Part shown: piece by piece, positions 53,597-64,000 of the stretch | Layout: every line of letters begins with the position of its first letter | How positions within the stretch are numbered: the first letter of the stretch is position 1 | Assembly: GCA_922989275.2 (NCBI GenBank) | Contig: OV277864.1 | Coordinates: 7,316,001-7,380,000 of the forward strand | Direction of reading: 5' to 3' | Source of the DNA: Gari tellinella | Taxonomy: Eukaryota > Mollusca > Bivalvia > Cardiida > Psammobiidae | DNA: 64,000 bases | Notes under the pieces: model-generated | What the model saw: only the letters and a program-made list of their open reading frames with translations | Databases searched by the model: none | What the model was told of the DNA's origin: nothing | Position numbers and translations under genes: made by a program

Positions 53597-53842
53597 CAGT
53601 GGAGAATCTGTTATTCTTTCCCGTTTAAACGCAAACGTACGCAAACACAAAGCGCTAAAACGTAGAAAAGAACAATTTTTTGACAATTCTGATAATTAAT
53701 GTTTATCTTGGTGGCAAACAGTTTGGAGCCTGATCAGACGCCGGGTTACCCGGCGTCTGATCTGGCTCCAAACTGTTTGCACTGCAAATAATAGTTTTAG
53801 CGTAAACGCGTTACTTGGGAAAGAATAACACATTCTCCACTG
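53597..53842 (-). mobile_element. Family A MITE, 246 bp
   Basis: CAGTGGAGAATCTG to CATTCTCCACTG, TA at both ends, perfect H1 centre. Confidence 0.93.
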
Positions 53843-54516
53843 TATCATGAAAACGGTCCAACTACCAACCACTCAGAAATGTACATTAGGAAGCATGCTT
53901 TATTGTGCATATTTATGACTGTATCTAGTGGGACTTTTTCAGTGAAGGAATATATGAAGACGCACAAATGCGTAGTTATTGTTTAATAGGTAAAACGATA
54001 TGATATCGGAAAACCTATTTTTAATTGACACTTAACGCCATGAATAACACGGCTTTACATTGTTGACCGCAATAGATCTACGTACATTAAAAAAGAGTGC
54101 GTTTAAGGTACTTGGAATAACACTAAGCATGTATAATTACTATCAGTTTACAAATTCAAACTATACGAGGGTCCGTTAAAAAGTTGTATTACCTTAGCAT
54201 TCTCTTGGTTGCTATATGTACGATTTCCATGCATGATGCAACATTTAAAATGTTTGGCGTAAACCAATATACCTATTTAAACGGTTTAAATGGGTTGGTG
54301 TTACATAACACGTAAATGACACTGAAACCATGCATTTTCATATGATCTTTAAATATGATTTTTTAGTTAGGTAGCCAATATTCCCAGTGCATGTAATTGA
54401 CCGACGTTGATGTCTATTTTTCACAGCCAGAAAAAAATGTAAGTCTCTAAGTATTACACATCACTGTAACCGCAAGAAAAACTCGTTTAAATATGAATCA
54501 AATATGATGATTATAC
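53843..54516. other. No gene; solo mariner-type tip
   Basis: 54163-54190 reads TATACGAGGGTCCGTTAAAA and AGTTGTATTACC, a mariner-like terminal repeat without an element beside it. Confidence 0.4.
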
Positions 54517-55083
54517 ATGCGGATTCCGAGAAAATGCCAAAGTAACAACGTTTTGAATGACTTTGGTGATAAGCTTTTCAGCTTTTCAAAATGTGTATAT
54601 AGTTCTCAATCGAATAGTTTTGGAAAGTCTTTTGTTAAAAAGGCAGACTGGTTTGATAATGAATGCGTTGAAGCGAAACGTATTTATCAACAGTATTTAC
54701 ATGTATTTGATAGATGTAAAACTGATGTTAACAGAATAGCAATGTTGGGTTTGAAAAAGAAATACAAGAACTTGATAAGAAAAAAGAAAAGGCGATGTGA
54801 GCTTAATAAAATTGCAGAGATCGAAAAGCTGAGACATAAAAAACCAAAGGATTTTTGGCGGCATTTTAGTAAAAGAGGTAATGAAAGTAGTAAAAAGTAC
54901 TGCTTAACGATTTTTTTGAATACTTTTCGAAATTGAATGATGATTTACCAAACCCATATGACAGTGATTCCGAAGAATTCTTTGTTGATAGTGATTTTGA
55001 TTCACCACATCTATGTTTCGATGAGCTCGATTATCCTATTATGCAGTCTGAAATTGAAGCTGTTGTGAAGAAATTAAAAAGAT
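54517..55083 (+). pseudogene. Non-LTR retrotransposon linker region, broken
   Basis: Product of the stretch between endonuclease and reverse transcriptase in a LINE polyprotein: KADWFDNECVEAKRIYQQY, NLIRKKKRRCELNKIAEIE, KPKDFWRHFSKRG. At about 54900 the frame shifts and continues as DFFEYFSKLNDDLPNPYDSD, then FDELDYPIMQSEIEAVVKKL, which normally leads straight into the RT fingers, but a TAG at 55081-55083 ends it and no RT follows. A third LINE lineage in the window; truncated at both ends. Confidence 0.85.
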
Positions 55084-55879
55084 AGAAAAGCCATCCTTTC
55101 TATATTGCCACCAGAACTCACAAAAAAACTGCACTAGCATGCGTTTATTGAACGCACGATCTTGGTTTAAAAGAAATCCTGTAGAAATCAACACTGAAAC
55201 GTATGCAAGTCTGATTCCCAACAAGATACTCTCCATTCACTCTGCTCGAAAGTACACGATTCAAAGTTGAATGTACAGAATCTAGGTCACCAACCATACA
55301 TGTCTTTGGCGGTTTCAACACAACATGTTCGGCGCTCTAATTCACTGTGGAAATTTCCATATTCACAATAACACAGATGAATGGCATAATGTTCCAACAC
55401 TTAGACGGGTTTTCAAACCAAATCGACATTGACAGTGTCACAGTGATGGGTAGACACTACAACAACTGTGTGTGCCTTCGTTCAAATGTTGAGAACTTAC
55501 GGCATCATGTGCTAGTACAATGACGTCACGACTGTTTTTCCATATGTGGAAGATATTTGTGACGTCATGAAGTGAGGTGTTAAACTGTATTTCAAAATGT
55601 TTTTCGACGTGATTTTTCAATCACCTTTCACAGTTTTCTTAATTATCAGAAATATTCCAAATCTAAATCAAAATCGAATAATGGCTAATTAAATATAGTG
55701 ACAATTAGTTAATAAAACATTGAGAAATTTGGAACTTCTTTTTCCCAGGCACTATTTCGCCTTCCATTTATTTTTTCTTTATATGGAATACCTTACTACA
55801 ACCTACCTTACTCCTGAGATATTAGCTGTAAATATGAGTGTGTGTTGGATTTTATATAAAATAGTATCTTATATTCGTG
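55084..55879. other. No gene; two CRE-like sites
   Basis: TGACGTCA occurs at 55521-55528 and 55560-55567, both perfect, 39 bases apart, in a weak inverted context. No exon identified. Confidence 0.4.
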
Positions 55880-55990
55880 TTCATATTTATTTGATTTATT
55901 AAATTCGTCATTTTAAAACGATAAAAAACTCGCTAACAATTGTTTTTTATCGTTTCAAAAAGAATCATTTAATAAATCAAATAAAATATG
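55880..55990. mobile_element. 110-bp palindromic element
   Basis: TTTGATTTATTAAATTCGTC pairs with AATCATTTAATAAATCAAA, and AAACGATAAAAAAC with TTTTTTATCGTTT. Confidence 0.75.
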
Positions 55991-56187
55991 AAAACTCATT
56001 TAAGATCCTCTATTTACAGTGGGTAGGCTCACAAACAAAACATGTATAGCCATCAATAATTGGAAATGTGACCGAAATGTAGAATGTATATATTACAAAC
56101 CGAAATTAATGAAGGGCAACATGATTTGCGATAAATGTTAATGCCTTCATATTTTTCTCCATTGGTTAATACCCATCGAAAGTGTTT

Positions 56188-56411
56188 TTAACCCGTTCAC
56201 TATCAAGGTCGACAGCATCAGCATACCATATGCAAACATTTTGGTATTGATAAGACGCCGGGTAACGAGGCGTCTGATCAGGATTCAAAATGTTTGACAC
56301 TCATATCAATGTTATTCGGTAGTCAAAAACCGTACAAAAACAAACTTTATAAAAGCAGTCGAAATGTCTAAGCAGACGACTATAATGCAGTGTCTCTGTT
56401 AAACGGGTTAT
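56188..56411. mobile_element. Family F MITE
   Basis: TTAACCCGTTCACTATC to TGTTAAACGGGTTA. H1: GGTATTGATAAGACGCCGGG / CGAGGCGTCTGATCAGG, then AAAAGCAGTCGAAATG. Confidence 0.75.
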
Positions 56412-57005
56412 TACGTCATACTTGCACTGAGATAGTTGTAACCGCCATGGTGCTGCTGCAACTGGGACCCTATATCATGCTGATATATGCCATCCAATGG
56501 TCTTTGTAAAACAAATGTTTATACAAATTATGATTTTTGTACAGTTGTCTTTATTGTTTTCAAATGTTCTCTATAATTGACGGCAAAACACTTTAAACAT
56601 TACAAGAAAGACGGGGTATTCACTAAATGTGCACAAAGACCGTTTAACCAATATATTGAGATGACCAAAACACAGAATACCAGGCACAAACTAATTTTTC
56701 CACATGGTTTCTTTTAGTTTTACTAAATTAGACGGTAATTCATTTTGAAATTACAAACGAGACACAAATAAAATTATATGCATTTCAGTTACATACCCTT
56801 TTTTTAGTTTATTGTATGAACATTTTTATGTTTGTAGGGGAAGGGTCAGCTCTAATACTGTAATAACTTGTGGCCCGACCCCTTTTCTTTAGAATGTAAA
56901 TAAAACATGTTAAAACTAAAAGAGACACAATATTCACCAAATGTGTATAAAAATGTGTAGGAATGAGACGAAGAGAAACTGCTCATGAAATGTGAAAAGG
57001 GGAAT
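56412..57005. other. No gene recognised
   Basis: AT-rich spacer before the minisatellite. Confidence 0.4.
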
Positions 57006-57590
57006 GGCAACAACTTGGGAGACACACTTTTCTCTCACCTGCAAAGGCAACAACTTGAGAGGCATTAAAACACTTTCTCTCACCAACAAGGGCAACAACA
57101 TGGGAGACATTACACTTTTCTCTCACCAGCAAAGGCAACAACTTGAGAGGCATTACACTACTTTCTCTCACCAGCAAGGCCAACAACTTGGGAGACATTA
57201 CACTTCTTTCTCTCAACAGCAAGGGCTTCGACTATAAAGGCATTACACTACTTTCTCATCCAGCAAGGGCAACAACTGGGACGACATTACGCTTGATCCT
57301 CTTACTAGCACGGGCAACAACTGGAGAGATAGTACACTTCTTTCTCTCACCAGCAAGGGCAACAACTTGAGAGGCATAACATTACTTTCTCTCACCTGAG
57401 AGGGCAACAATTTTAGAGGCATTACACTTCTTTCTCTCTCCAGCAAGGACAACAACTTAGTTGGAGATATTACACTTTTTGCTGCAACCAGTTAGGGCAA
57501 CAACTGGAGAGGCATTACACTACGTTTCCTCACCAGCAAGGGCAACAACTGGAGAGGCGTTACATTACTTTCTCTCTTCAGGAAGGTCGG
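57006..57590. repeat. Minisatellite, unit about 45 bp
   Basis: About 13 units beginning GGCAACAACT, each with GAGAGGCATTACACT and TTTCTCTCACCAGCAAG. Unit length varies (40, 43, 45) so it is not frame-locked, and the overlapping open frames on both strands are by-products. Confidence 0.92.
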
Positions 57591-58149
57591 CGGTCATATC
57601 GTTGAAACACGATGATTTGGAAATCTCACCACATTGCGTTAAGATGAGGCAAGTGTTATTGTTCAATTTTGAGGTTTTTAGTCACTCTTAAAGATAGTCA
57701 GACTCTACAACACACCAAACCGGTGGATTAATATTCCTTGTCTATTTGCAGTGAGTGCGATATGTTAAACAACAGTCAGTTTACAGAACCTTTCAACGTA
57801 GACAGTGACGCCAGCCATATCTTTCATTTGCTATGATTTTACGTCTCTTTCAACAGTATTTCAGTTTTATCGCGACGTCCAGCTAATTACACGTGGAGGA
57901 AGACCCCAGAAACCCAAGCCATAGAATACCTTGGTTTCGCATATGGCCTGGGATTGCTATCCAACAGGTTCTATGAATCTCAGTACACGAGCGATATAGT
58001 AAGTGTGACTAACAACAATATAGGTCTGAATGTCAACTAACATAACACACTAGTCACGAGGAGTAATGAAACCATCCGGTTTCTGACCAGGTTTCAAACT
58101 GTTTGCTATTCAACTTAACACTTTCATGATCAAATTTATCGTGAGATGT
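57591..58149. other. No gene; SINE body copy and hairpin scrap
   Basis: 57820-57920 repeats the body of the SINE at 35870-36135 (TATGATTTTACGTCTCTTTC, CAACAGTATTTCAG, ACGTCCAGCTAA). At 58065-58100 CCGGTTTCTGACCAGGTTTC is an H1-like scrap. Confidence 0.5.
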
Positions 58150-58312
58150 TCACCCCTTCATCGCAATTATATCGTCGGCTTCAATATTGTTGTCTAAAAT
58201 ATTGTTTCAAAGTTGATTTATGGCTGTATGACTAAAGATATTTCAAAACGAGTGTCAAACAGTTTGGATCATGACGCGGAATTTGATTAGGATATAAAAT
58301 GTTTGCAAATGC
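58150..58312. mobile_element. Family F relic
   Basis: CACCCCTTCATCGCAATTAT, GAGTGTCAAACAGTTTGGAT, AGGATATAAAATGTTTGC. The palindrome centre is deleted to GACGCGGAATTTG. Confidence 0.5.
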
Positions 58313-58379
58313 ACCTTTCCTTTACGTTAAGACATAAAAGAAACACGTGTTCTCCAATGTATGTCCTTTCAAACACTTT

Positions 58380-58552
58380 GGCGCAAAATTAAACAACGCG
58401 TAAATCGATTTCGGATCAGGCACCAAAGTATTTGCATCTCAAATTTTAATGAAAGGTCATTCTTTCAAAACAACTGTTGTTTTATGCATTACCTTGACTA
58501 CATTTACGATTACATTGTAGTTTCGTTTAAAAGGGGAATGAATTGCGTCATC
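58380..58552 (+). mobile_element. Family A relic
   Basis: TCGGATCAGGCACCAAAG, CAAAACAACTGTTG, TTTCGTTTAAAAGGGGAATG. Ends lost. Confidence 0.4.
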
Positions 58553-58839
58553 CTTTTATACAATTCCTCACAGAAATTCCTACCTTGTCGTAGTTCTGGG
58601 GCTTAATTGTCATACGGAAGGTTTCTATTTATTAGACCAAGATAATCCCCTCTGCCAATAACTAAATCAAAGGCAGGTCGGTGGTTTTTATTTAAACATA
58701 TTTTATTTCATAATACAAACATATGCTTAAGTCATACATAGATCATTAGGATTAGAACGAAAGCAATTGCTTATTAGGTTCTTCTCCTATTCGATGGCAT
58801 AATACAATCACGATTAACAAAATGTATTAAATGCCATTA

Positions 58840-58990
58840 TTTGCAAAACCTAGTCAGACGCTCAGTTGATATGCGTCCGATTAGGATCCAATATTGTTCA
58901 CACTCAAGTTGACATTTCATTAGCCATACTTCCTCAAATCTAATTTGAAACACAACTGAATACATCAAAATTAAAGCAGATGAATTCATG
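58840..58990. mobile_element. Family F relic
   Basis: TTTGCAAAACCTAGTCAGAC, GCGTCCGATTAGGATCCAAT, AAATTAAAGCAGATG. Confidence 0.45.
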
Positions 58991-59730
58991 TTGGGGAAAT
59001 AGCAACAACAGCATACGAAAAATGTAAGGTGGCGATATTAAATCCGGGAAACGGTTTGATGTACTTGTCTTGATTGGGGGACATCAGCAAGCGTTGTTGT
59101 AAGGAGGGATCAAGATAACAAACCCATTCGAGTGATATATTTTTCATATCCATCCAAAGGAATTGATTATTCTATTTATTATATACAATTTAATGAAGTT
59201 TTTACAGAGAAACACACAACCACACACAAAAACAAATATTGAGTCGTGACGTCACAAAACTAATATCGTCACTGAATTTGTCGCTTTAACAATTTTGACT
59301 GCAATGTAATCACAAACGTTTGCCGTTAAGGCACTTGGAATAAAAATAAACATCTACAGGACTGTTAGAATAGACCCCGTTGTGCATTCATACCTTTGTG
59401 AGCAAACCGTTGTTCCTTACGACGAGAACTAAAAATATATGTATAATATTTAAATGTCGATTTTGCAATAGTTAACAATAATGATAGTGTTACTTGGGAC
59501 CCAATTTGAACTTCACAGGCCATACCCTTGAATACGTGTGCACCAAACTAAGGATCATTAACATTTACAGAGACATAAAGGCATCTCAAGCAATCAATAA
59601 ATCCAGATTTGACTTTGAAACAGAAAGTGTAGTAGTATATTAAATTAATGAAAACCATGTGTAAGATGGGTTATTTACGTTCCATGTCTCCATTTGTGCT
59701 CTGTAGGTGTATACACGTCGAAATTGTTCT
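58991..59730. other. No gene; family E scrap
   Basis: 59085-59112 has AAGCGTTGTTGTAAGGAGGG, part of a family E right side. Otherwise nothing. Confidence 0.4.
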
Positions 59731-59840
59731 TTATCCCTTTTTCCTGTCAGGGCAGACGACACTTACATTGGCAAACGGTTTGAAAATCCTGATATGACAC
59801 CACGTGTGGTGGCGCCCGTAGGGGTTTCAAAATGTTGGAT
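59731..59840. mobile_element. Family F relic
   Basis: ATCCCTTTTTCCTGTCAGGG, GCAAACGGTTTGAAAATCCT, palindrome GACACCACGTGTGGTGGCG. Confidence 0.45.
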
Positions 59841-59879
59841 ACTCGTAACATGAAATATTATTACTTTTATAATTATCAT

Positions 59880-59912
59880 TTTAATCATTATTATTATTAT
59901 TTATTATTATTA
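59880..59912. repeat. (ATT)n microsatellite
   Basis: ATTATTATTATTATTT repeated, imperfect. Confidence 0.85.
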
Positions 59913-59986
59913 TGCCAAGTTTATAAAGGGGCTATTCTCACACAGGAGTTGTATATTCTAACGCGTGCTAAAGTAGTATGGTCATA

Positions 59987-60118
59987 CAGCGCTCCCTCTC
60001 TACAAAGACACCCAATGGGACACAAACATGTGTGCGTTGTTCGGAGGGAGTCGTTATAGGGAGGGAAATTGAATAACATCTGCAAACAGCTTGAATCCAG
60101 AACAGATGCCGCGTTACG
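59987..60118 (+). mobile_element. Truncated family E MITE
   Basis: CAGCGCTCCCTCTCTACAAA start after TA, GTTCGGAGGGAGTCG, first H1-type arm to GCCGCGTTACGG, then stops. Confidence 0.75.
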
Positions 60119-60347
60119 GGAAAGGAACATCACATAATGACCACATTTAGCTCTTAGACAAATCGTAGAGAAGTCAAATGAATTAAATAGTGCTCTATAT
60201 ATATATGACTATACTTATCTTTGTCTTTCTCCAAGATTTAACGGACTGCAAGTTTGATGGCATTTGCACACGGTTAACTTTGGCACCCTCAATAGCATGG
60301 GGTACCTCTTAAAGGCCAATCAAATATACAGACTGAAATGTGCTCCA

Positions 60348-60598
60348 TTAACCCTTTACCTGATAGCCTATTTCTAGTATTGAAGATAGGTGATAACTTA
60401 AAGCAGGTTGAAAGTAAAGCAGAATGCGCATAAGGCGCATTCTGCTTTACTTTCAGCCTGCTTTACGCTTTCATGTGCTAGAATATAGAAATTATTGCCT
60501 ATACTATATATTCATGACTGATTATATTGGAACTACTTTATTCAGCGGAGGAATAAATCATATGCGCTAAAAGGCGCTTCTATTGGGGAAAGGGTTAA
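60348..60598. mobile_element. Family C MITE
   Basis: TTAACCCTTTACCTG to GGGGAAAGGGTTAA, 251 bp. Hairpin centre GCGCATAAGGCGC, one base pair shorter on one arm. Confidence 0.9.
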
Positions 60599-60734
60599 GA
60601 TACTAAATATCACTCCTTCTATCTTTCCAATGAACGGAACATGGTCTGAACCTAGTGAACTATTCAAATCGTATAAAGTTCATATTTTATAAATGTGCTA
60701 AAATTTAAATGAATACATGTACATGTCTACAAAC

Positions 60735-60805
60735 AAGTAAAGAATCATTTGCAAACGGGGCTTATCCAGATCAGAGGGTCTTACAATAAACAATCTGATC
60801 TGACC
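60735..60805. repeat. Family G-like hairpin relic
   Basis: AAACGGGGCTTATCCAGATC and CAATCTGATCTGACC around GGGTCTTAC. Confidence 0.45.
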
Positions 60806-61821
60806 TTTTACAATATACTGGTTCTAAAAACTGAAGTCAAACCCCTCCAAATTCGACATTAACTTGTCAGTAAATGTCTAAGTTCATCCGAATTGTTATT
60901 ATTACAAACGATAATGCGCATGTTAGTTGTTTGTTGTTGATAGGATTTTGTTACTATATATGTATGCATATTAATCGTGCTCTTTTCATGCATAAATGTA
61001 GTTACCTGTACAGGTATCAAAATATGAAAATGTAGCAGATAACATGTTTAAGCGTTAAATATGAGACAACAGAGTGTCTTTGGGCTGCCGAAGTAACCAC
61101 ACTTTTTTCTGTAGCCGTCCGAATGGGTTAGCATTCCAATAAAAACACCTGTCAGAAACGTTTTGTATCTTACTGTAATATGTTTGCATTTGTTAAATTA
61201 TTAGTATTTATAATGACACACCAGATTGACTTCATCTTCAATCAGATTGGATACTTATTTTGTTTACTACATAATTCAAAATCGCTATACTGTTTCCTGC
61301 TTATGTAATTATACTTGTCTAATGCCAATGACATTTGAATTGAATTCAAATTGTTGGTATTCTCTGAAAACGTGTTAGAATTACTCTTGAAGGTTATCAG
61401 ACATTACGACATGCTTAAAATGTTCATTGATAGCAATGGTCTATTCACACCAGTATTGAGTGCGAAGCAATACACACAAGTCAGCTTACAACATCCTAAA
61501 ATGTAGACAACCTACGACTACCATTTGGCATATACCAAGGGACATTCTAACGAAACGTAATACGTGTACGACATTAACGGCCATAAGTAATACATGTAAC
61601 TTTAAAATACGTCAACATCTAATTTCTGCATCTTATCCTGTTTTCAGACATCTCTTTGGACTTGTCTTTCCAAGACGATTACAAAGGCATGTCACAAGAC
61701 AGAATTAAATAGAGAAATAAATGTATATTTTTTAATCTGACTAACGACAATATTTGTCGTACAACGTTTCGTAAGACGGGTCCCAATACTCTCAGTGCAA
61801 AGCACCAGATAAGGTTAGTTT
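60806..61821. other. No gene recognised
   Basis: About 1 kb of AT-rich sequence. An 82-codon frame at 61460-61708 shows no motif. Confidence 0.4.
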
Positions 61822-61992
61822 TTCAAAAAATAAAATCTTTATTTCTGAAGTCAACCCTATGGTGTCACTACTCATTAGAATCGTCTCTTCGAGACGATTC
61901 TAATGAGTAGTAACACCATAGGATTTGGTGCTGAAATGAGTGAGAAAATGTTTGATTTGTTGAAATAACTCCCTCCTATCTGGAGCCCTGTC
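61822..61992 (-). mobile_element. Type J palindrome element, copy 2
   Basis: Core 61855-61922: CTCATTAGAATCGTCTCTTC with complement, between CCTATGGTGTCAC and GTAACACCATAGG. Flanks AATCTTTATTTCTG and CCTCCTATCTGGAGCCCTG match copy 1. Confidence 0.75.
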
Positions 61993-62074
61993 AGTGTAGG
62001 ATTGAGGTACTAAGTGTGACTATCCCCAGCATCGGCCTGAATGACAACTTACAGAAGATACAATATTTGAGGAA

Positions 62075-62195
62075 TACTGCCACTATCAGGCGCCTGATTA
62101 GATTACAAAGAGTTTGCCACTCAGGTTAAAACAAATCGTAGCAGTTCCAAACCATTGACATTTTCGTCATTTTAATGCAATGCGTTTGGGTTAAC
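62075..62195 (+). mobile_element. Family A relic
   Basis: GGCGCCTGATTAGATTACAA, GTTTGCCACTCAGG, TGCAATGCGTTTGGG. Confidence 0.45.
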
Positions 62196-62366
62196 ACAGA
62201 ATATAAAGTAAGATTAGTCAATAAGCAGTTTTAAGCTTCAACCTGTTTGATTTTAATCAGTCGTCAAATTTTCAAAAGCATCTGTCATGTTCAGTATTTC
62301 TTAATTATCTTTAAAATTGGTGGCATCCACTTTTGAACTATCAATCAATCAGGAAGAATGAAAATA

Positions 62367-62547
62367 CTGTGTTCCCTCCCTACAACCTTCTTTATAACAA
62401 CGACTCCCTCCTTAAAACGACACTTCCCTCAGTTTCCTAAACAGGACACTTATGTTGCAAATTATGCTGCTGCAATATCGTCTTCTTAAAATTGTCGTCT
62501 GCTTTTCTTTCTCAAAGTTACATATACATGAACAATTTGATAGAAAA
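62367..62547 (-). mobile_element. Truncated family E MITE
   Basis: CTGTGTTCCCTCCCTACAAC, AACGACTCCCTCCTTAAAAC, GTCGTCTGCTTTTCTTTCTC, TTTGATAGAAAAC. Stops before the palindrome. Confidence 0.65.
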
Positions 62548-63080
62548 CATATACTCAGCCAAAAAAGAAAGTACCACTTTTGTATTCTAAATACCAGCGT
62601 CTTATACATAGACTGTATTTAAATTTTATTTTATAGAAAGTAGCAGACGACATGAAATCATTGTGGCTAAATAACTGACACATTGTATTGAAAATAAAAG
62701 GTTTATAACGCTATTTTCTGAAAACAGCATTTCTGCTAAGAATTTCTTTTCCATAGAAGAAAAACAATTTAACTCCTATTTAGCAGCTAGAATTTTGTCT
62801 GAAAGAAAATAAAATCACATTAGAGCTTCCTTCATGACAATATTCACGGCTTAATTGAGACTAGAAAGTCATATAATATCAAATTACCTCCCTTTGAATT
62901 GAAATAAGAACATACTTTAAGTGTTTCATTTTCGTTGCATGTGTCGTTTAATCTGAATGTTTTTACTGGAATACATTGTTTATCGTATGGGCCTTTAAAA
63001 ACTCAAACAAAACTAGAGTTGCTAAAGTACTTTAAAAGATATCGAACTTGAAAATTTACTTAATGTGAAGTAAATGTAAT
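62548..63080. other. No gene recognised
   Basis: AT-rich spacer before the transposase fragment. Confidence 0.4.
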
Positions 63081-63084
63081 AAGT

Positions 63085-63339
63085 GGGCAACTTCCTTTTT
63101 GGCTGAGTATATTAGACTGGCCTGCGAATTGTCCCGATTTAAATCCTGTAGAACACATGTTGGACGAGATAGGACGTCGTGTTCGAACAAATCACGCGAT
63201 CAAAACGGTAAATGACTTGGCAGCAGCGTTACAAGTTGAATGGAACAATTTGCCTGCTCCGTTAAATTACAGTGTTATTACAGCTTTACGTCAACAGCAT
63301 GTGCCGCCGATTCACGACATGCATTGGACAAAATGGTAG
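63085..63339 (+). pseudogene. Tc1-type transposase C-terminal fragment
   Basis: Open frame through ILDWPANCPDLNPVEHMLDE, the block holding the third acidic residue in Tc1 transposases, then IGRRVR, and AALQVEWNNLP before the natural stop (WTKW, TAG). The N-terminal two-thirds, with the DNA-binding domain and the first two Asp residues, is absent. Different lineage from the mariner at 22.8 kb. Confidence 0.85.
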
Positions 63340-63344
63340 ACACA

Positions 63345-64000
63345 TGAGACAATTACTCCAAATTCATTGCTTACATCCCATTTAGGGTGCTTATACCACA
63401 TTCAAAATGACATTAAACCTTTCTTGTTGGTGACCCCAGTCTTATCAAAGAAAGTGTCATTTTTTAAAATGGACCCCTATGTCATTCTGCTCAATGTTTT
63501 ACAATAGAAGAAAACTGCGTCGACTTCAAATTTTCACGGAATGTCACTAAGTAGTCTAAGCTGTAGACCACTTTTATTTGCGGTGAAAGGACCATACAAC
63601 CTTTCGGTACCATCTTATAGCATATTTCCTCAGGAGTTTGGAAACAATCGTCTGACGCGTATTTAGGTAGTGATAAGGGGAGATAATTGATGTTTAAGTT
63701 GTCTCCCCTTGGCTTTTTAAGCAAAAACTGACATTCTTATTCGGCTTTTATTTCATGTGTTAGAGATTTAAAAGTGGTATTTTGTTAGCAATTATCAATG
63801 TAGTTTACCTAAATACAAATTTTAAAAATGTTTTAGGATAGCTTCAGACTCGTTGAAATCCAAAATGGCCGCCAAAATGGCTATTTTTAGTAACATTTAA
63901 GCTATTCAAGCAATAACATTACTTATATTGACTACAATTTATACTCATATGGAACAATTTTAGTAAATTCGTATTGAACATTAACTAAGAAATCATACTA
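63345..64000. other. No gene supported; hairpin
   Basis: 63675-63710 folds (AAGGGGAGATAATTG with AAGTTGTCTCCCCTT). The 77-codon minus frame at 63491-63724 runs through it, has no recognised motif and is not called. Confidence 0.4.

Noticed and set aside
63491..63724. 77-codon minus frame
   Set aside because: It runs through a GGGGAGATAA hairpin common in repeat DNA; no recognised domain.

Overview
This is animal nuclear DNA: AT-rich, with spliceosomal introns, SINEs with tRNA-like heads, non-LTR retrotransposon remnants and very dense non-autonomous DNA transposons (MITEs). Repeat style suggests a bivalve mollusc, perhaps a dreissenid-like heterodont; that name rests on memory of similar repeats and is low confidence. 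Nothing looks prokaryotic, and most long open frames are translations of palindromic repeats.

Family names used below. TA-flanked, pogo/Tc1-mariner-like ends: A (about 246 bp, CAGTGGAGAA ends), D (about 200 bp, CAGTAAA.CCTCT), E (about 345 bp, CAGCGTTCCCTCTC), Q (350 bp, CAGTGAAACCCCTC). TTAA-flanked with CCC ends, piggyBac-like: B (about 230 bp, CCCATTTGTGCCC), C (about 251 bp, CCCTTTCCC), F (about 200-220 bp, CCCTTTCACTGCC), G (CCCT ends, core GATCAGAGGGCTCC). R: 255 bp, CAGGGCTGCCA ends and 8-bp duplications, hAT-like. Two internal palindromes recur. H1 (GATCAGACGCC core, flanked by AAACAGT..) lies in A, B, E, F and, with a changed core, G. H2 (TTAAAGCAGG...CAGAATGCGCC) lies in C, Q, R and, as a related variant, D. 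The same palindrome therefore sits inside elements whose ends belong to different transposon superfamilies, and both arms change together between families.

The one convincing host gene is on the minus strand at 39.6-42.55 kb. Three exons with consensus splice sites and matching phases encode an 88-residue secreted peptide with a signal peptide and six cysteines, followed by AATAAA. Its introns are packed with MITEs and its exons are clean. Two weakly similar, decayed segments lie at 33.1 and 34.9 kb.

Layout: 0-15 kb MITEs, a 1.3 kb long inverted repeat and a deleted mariner; 15.7-17.7 kb a 1,975-bp TIR element with TTACGGA-type subterminal repeats; 18-20 kb MITEs; 20.7-25.9 kb SINE heads, a broken LINE reverse transcriptase, a broken mariner transposase and the 3' end of a second LINE; 26.4-26.9 kb a 36-bp minisatellite with open frames; 27.5 and 51.4 kb near-perfect 170-bp palindromes; 29-54 kb dense, repeatedly nested MITEs plus the peptide gene; 54.5 kb a LINE fragment; 57.0-57.6 kb a minisatellite with a unit near 45 bp; 58-64 kb relics and a Tc1-type transposase fragment. 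Nested insertions give relative ages: A into A, F into F, E into A, E into C, B into A and F.
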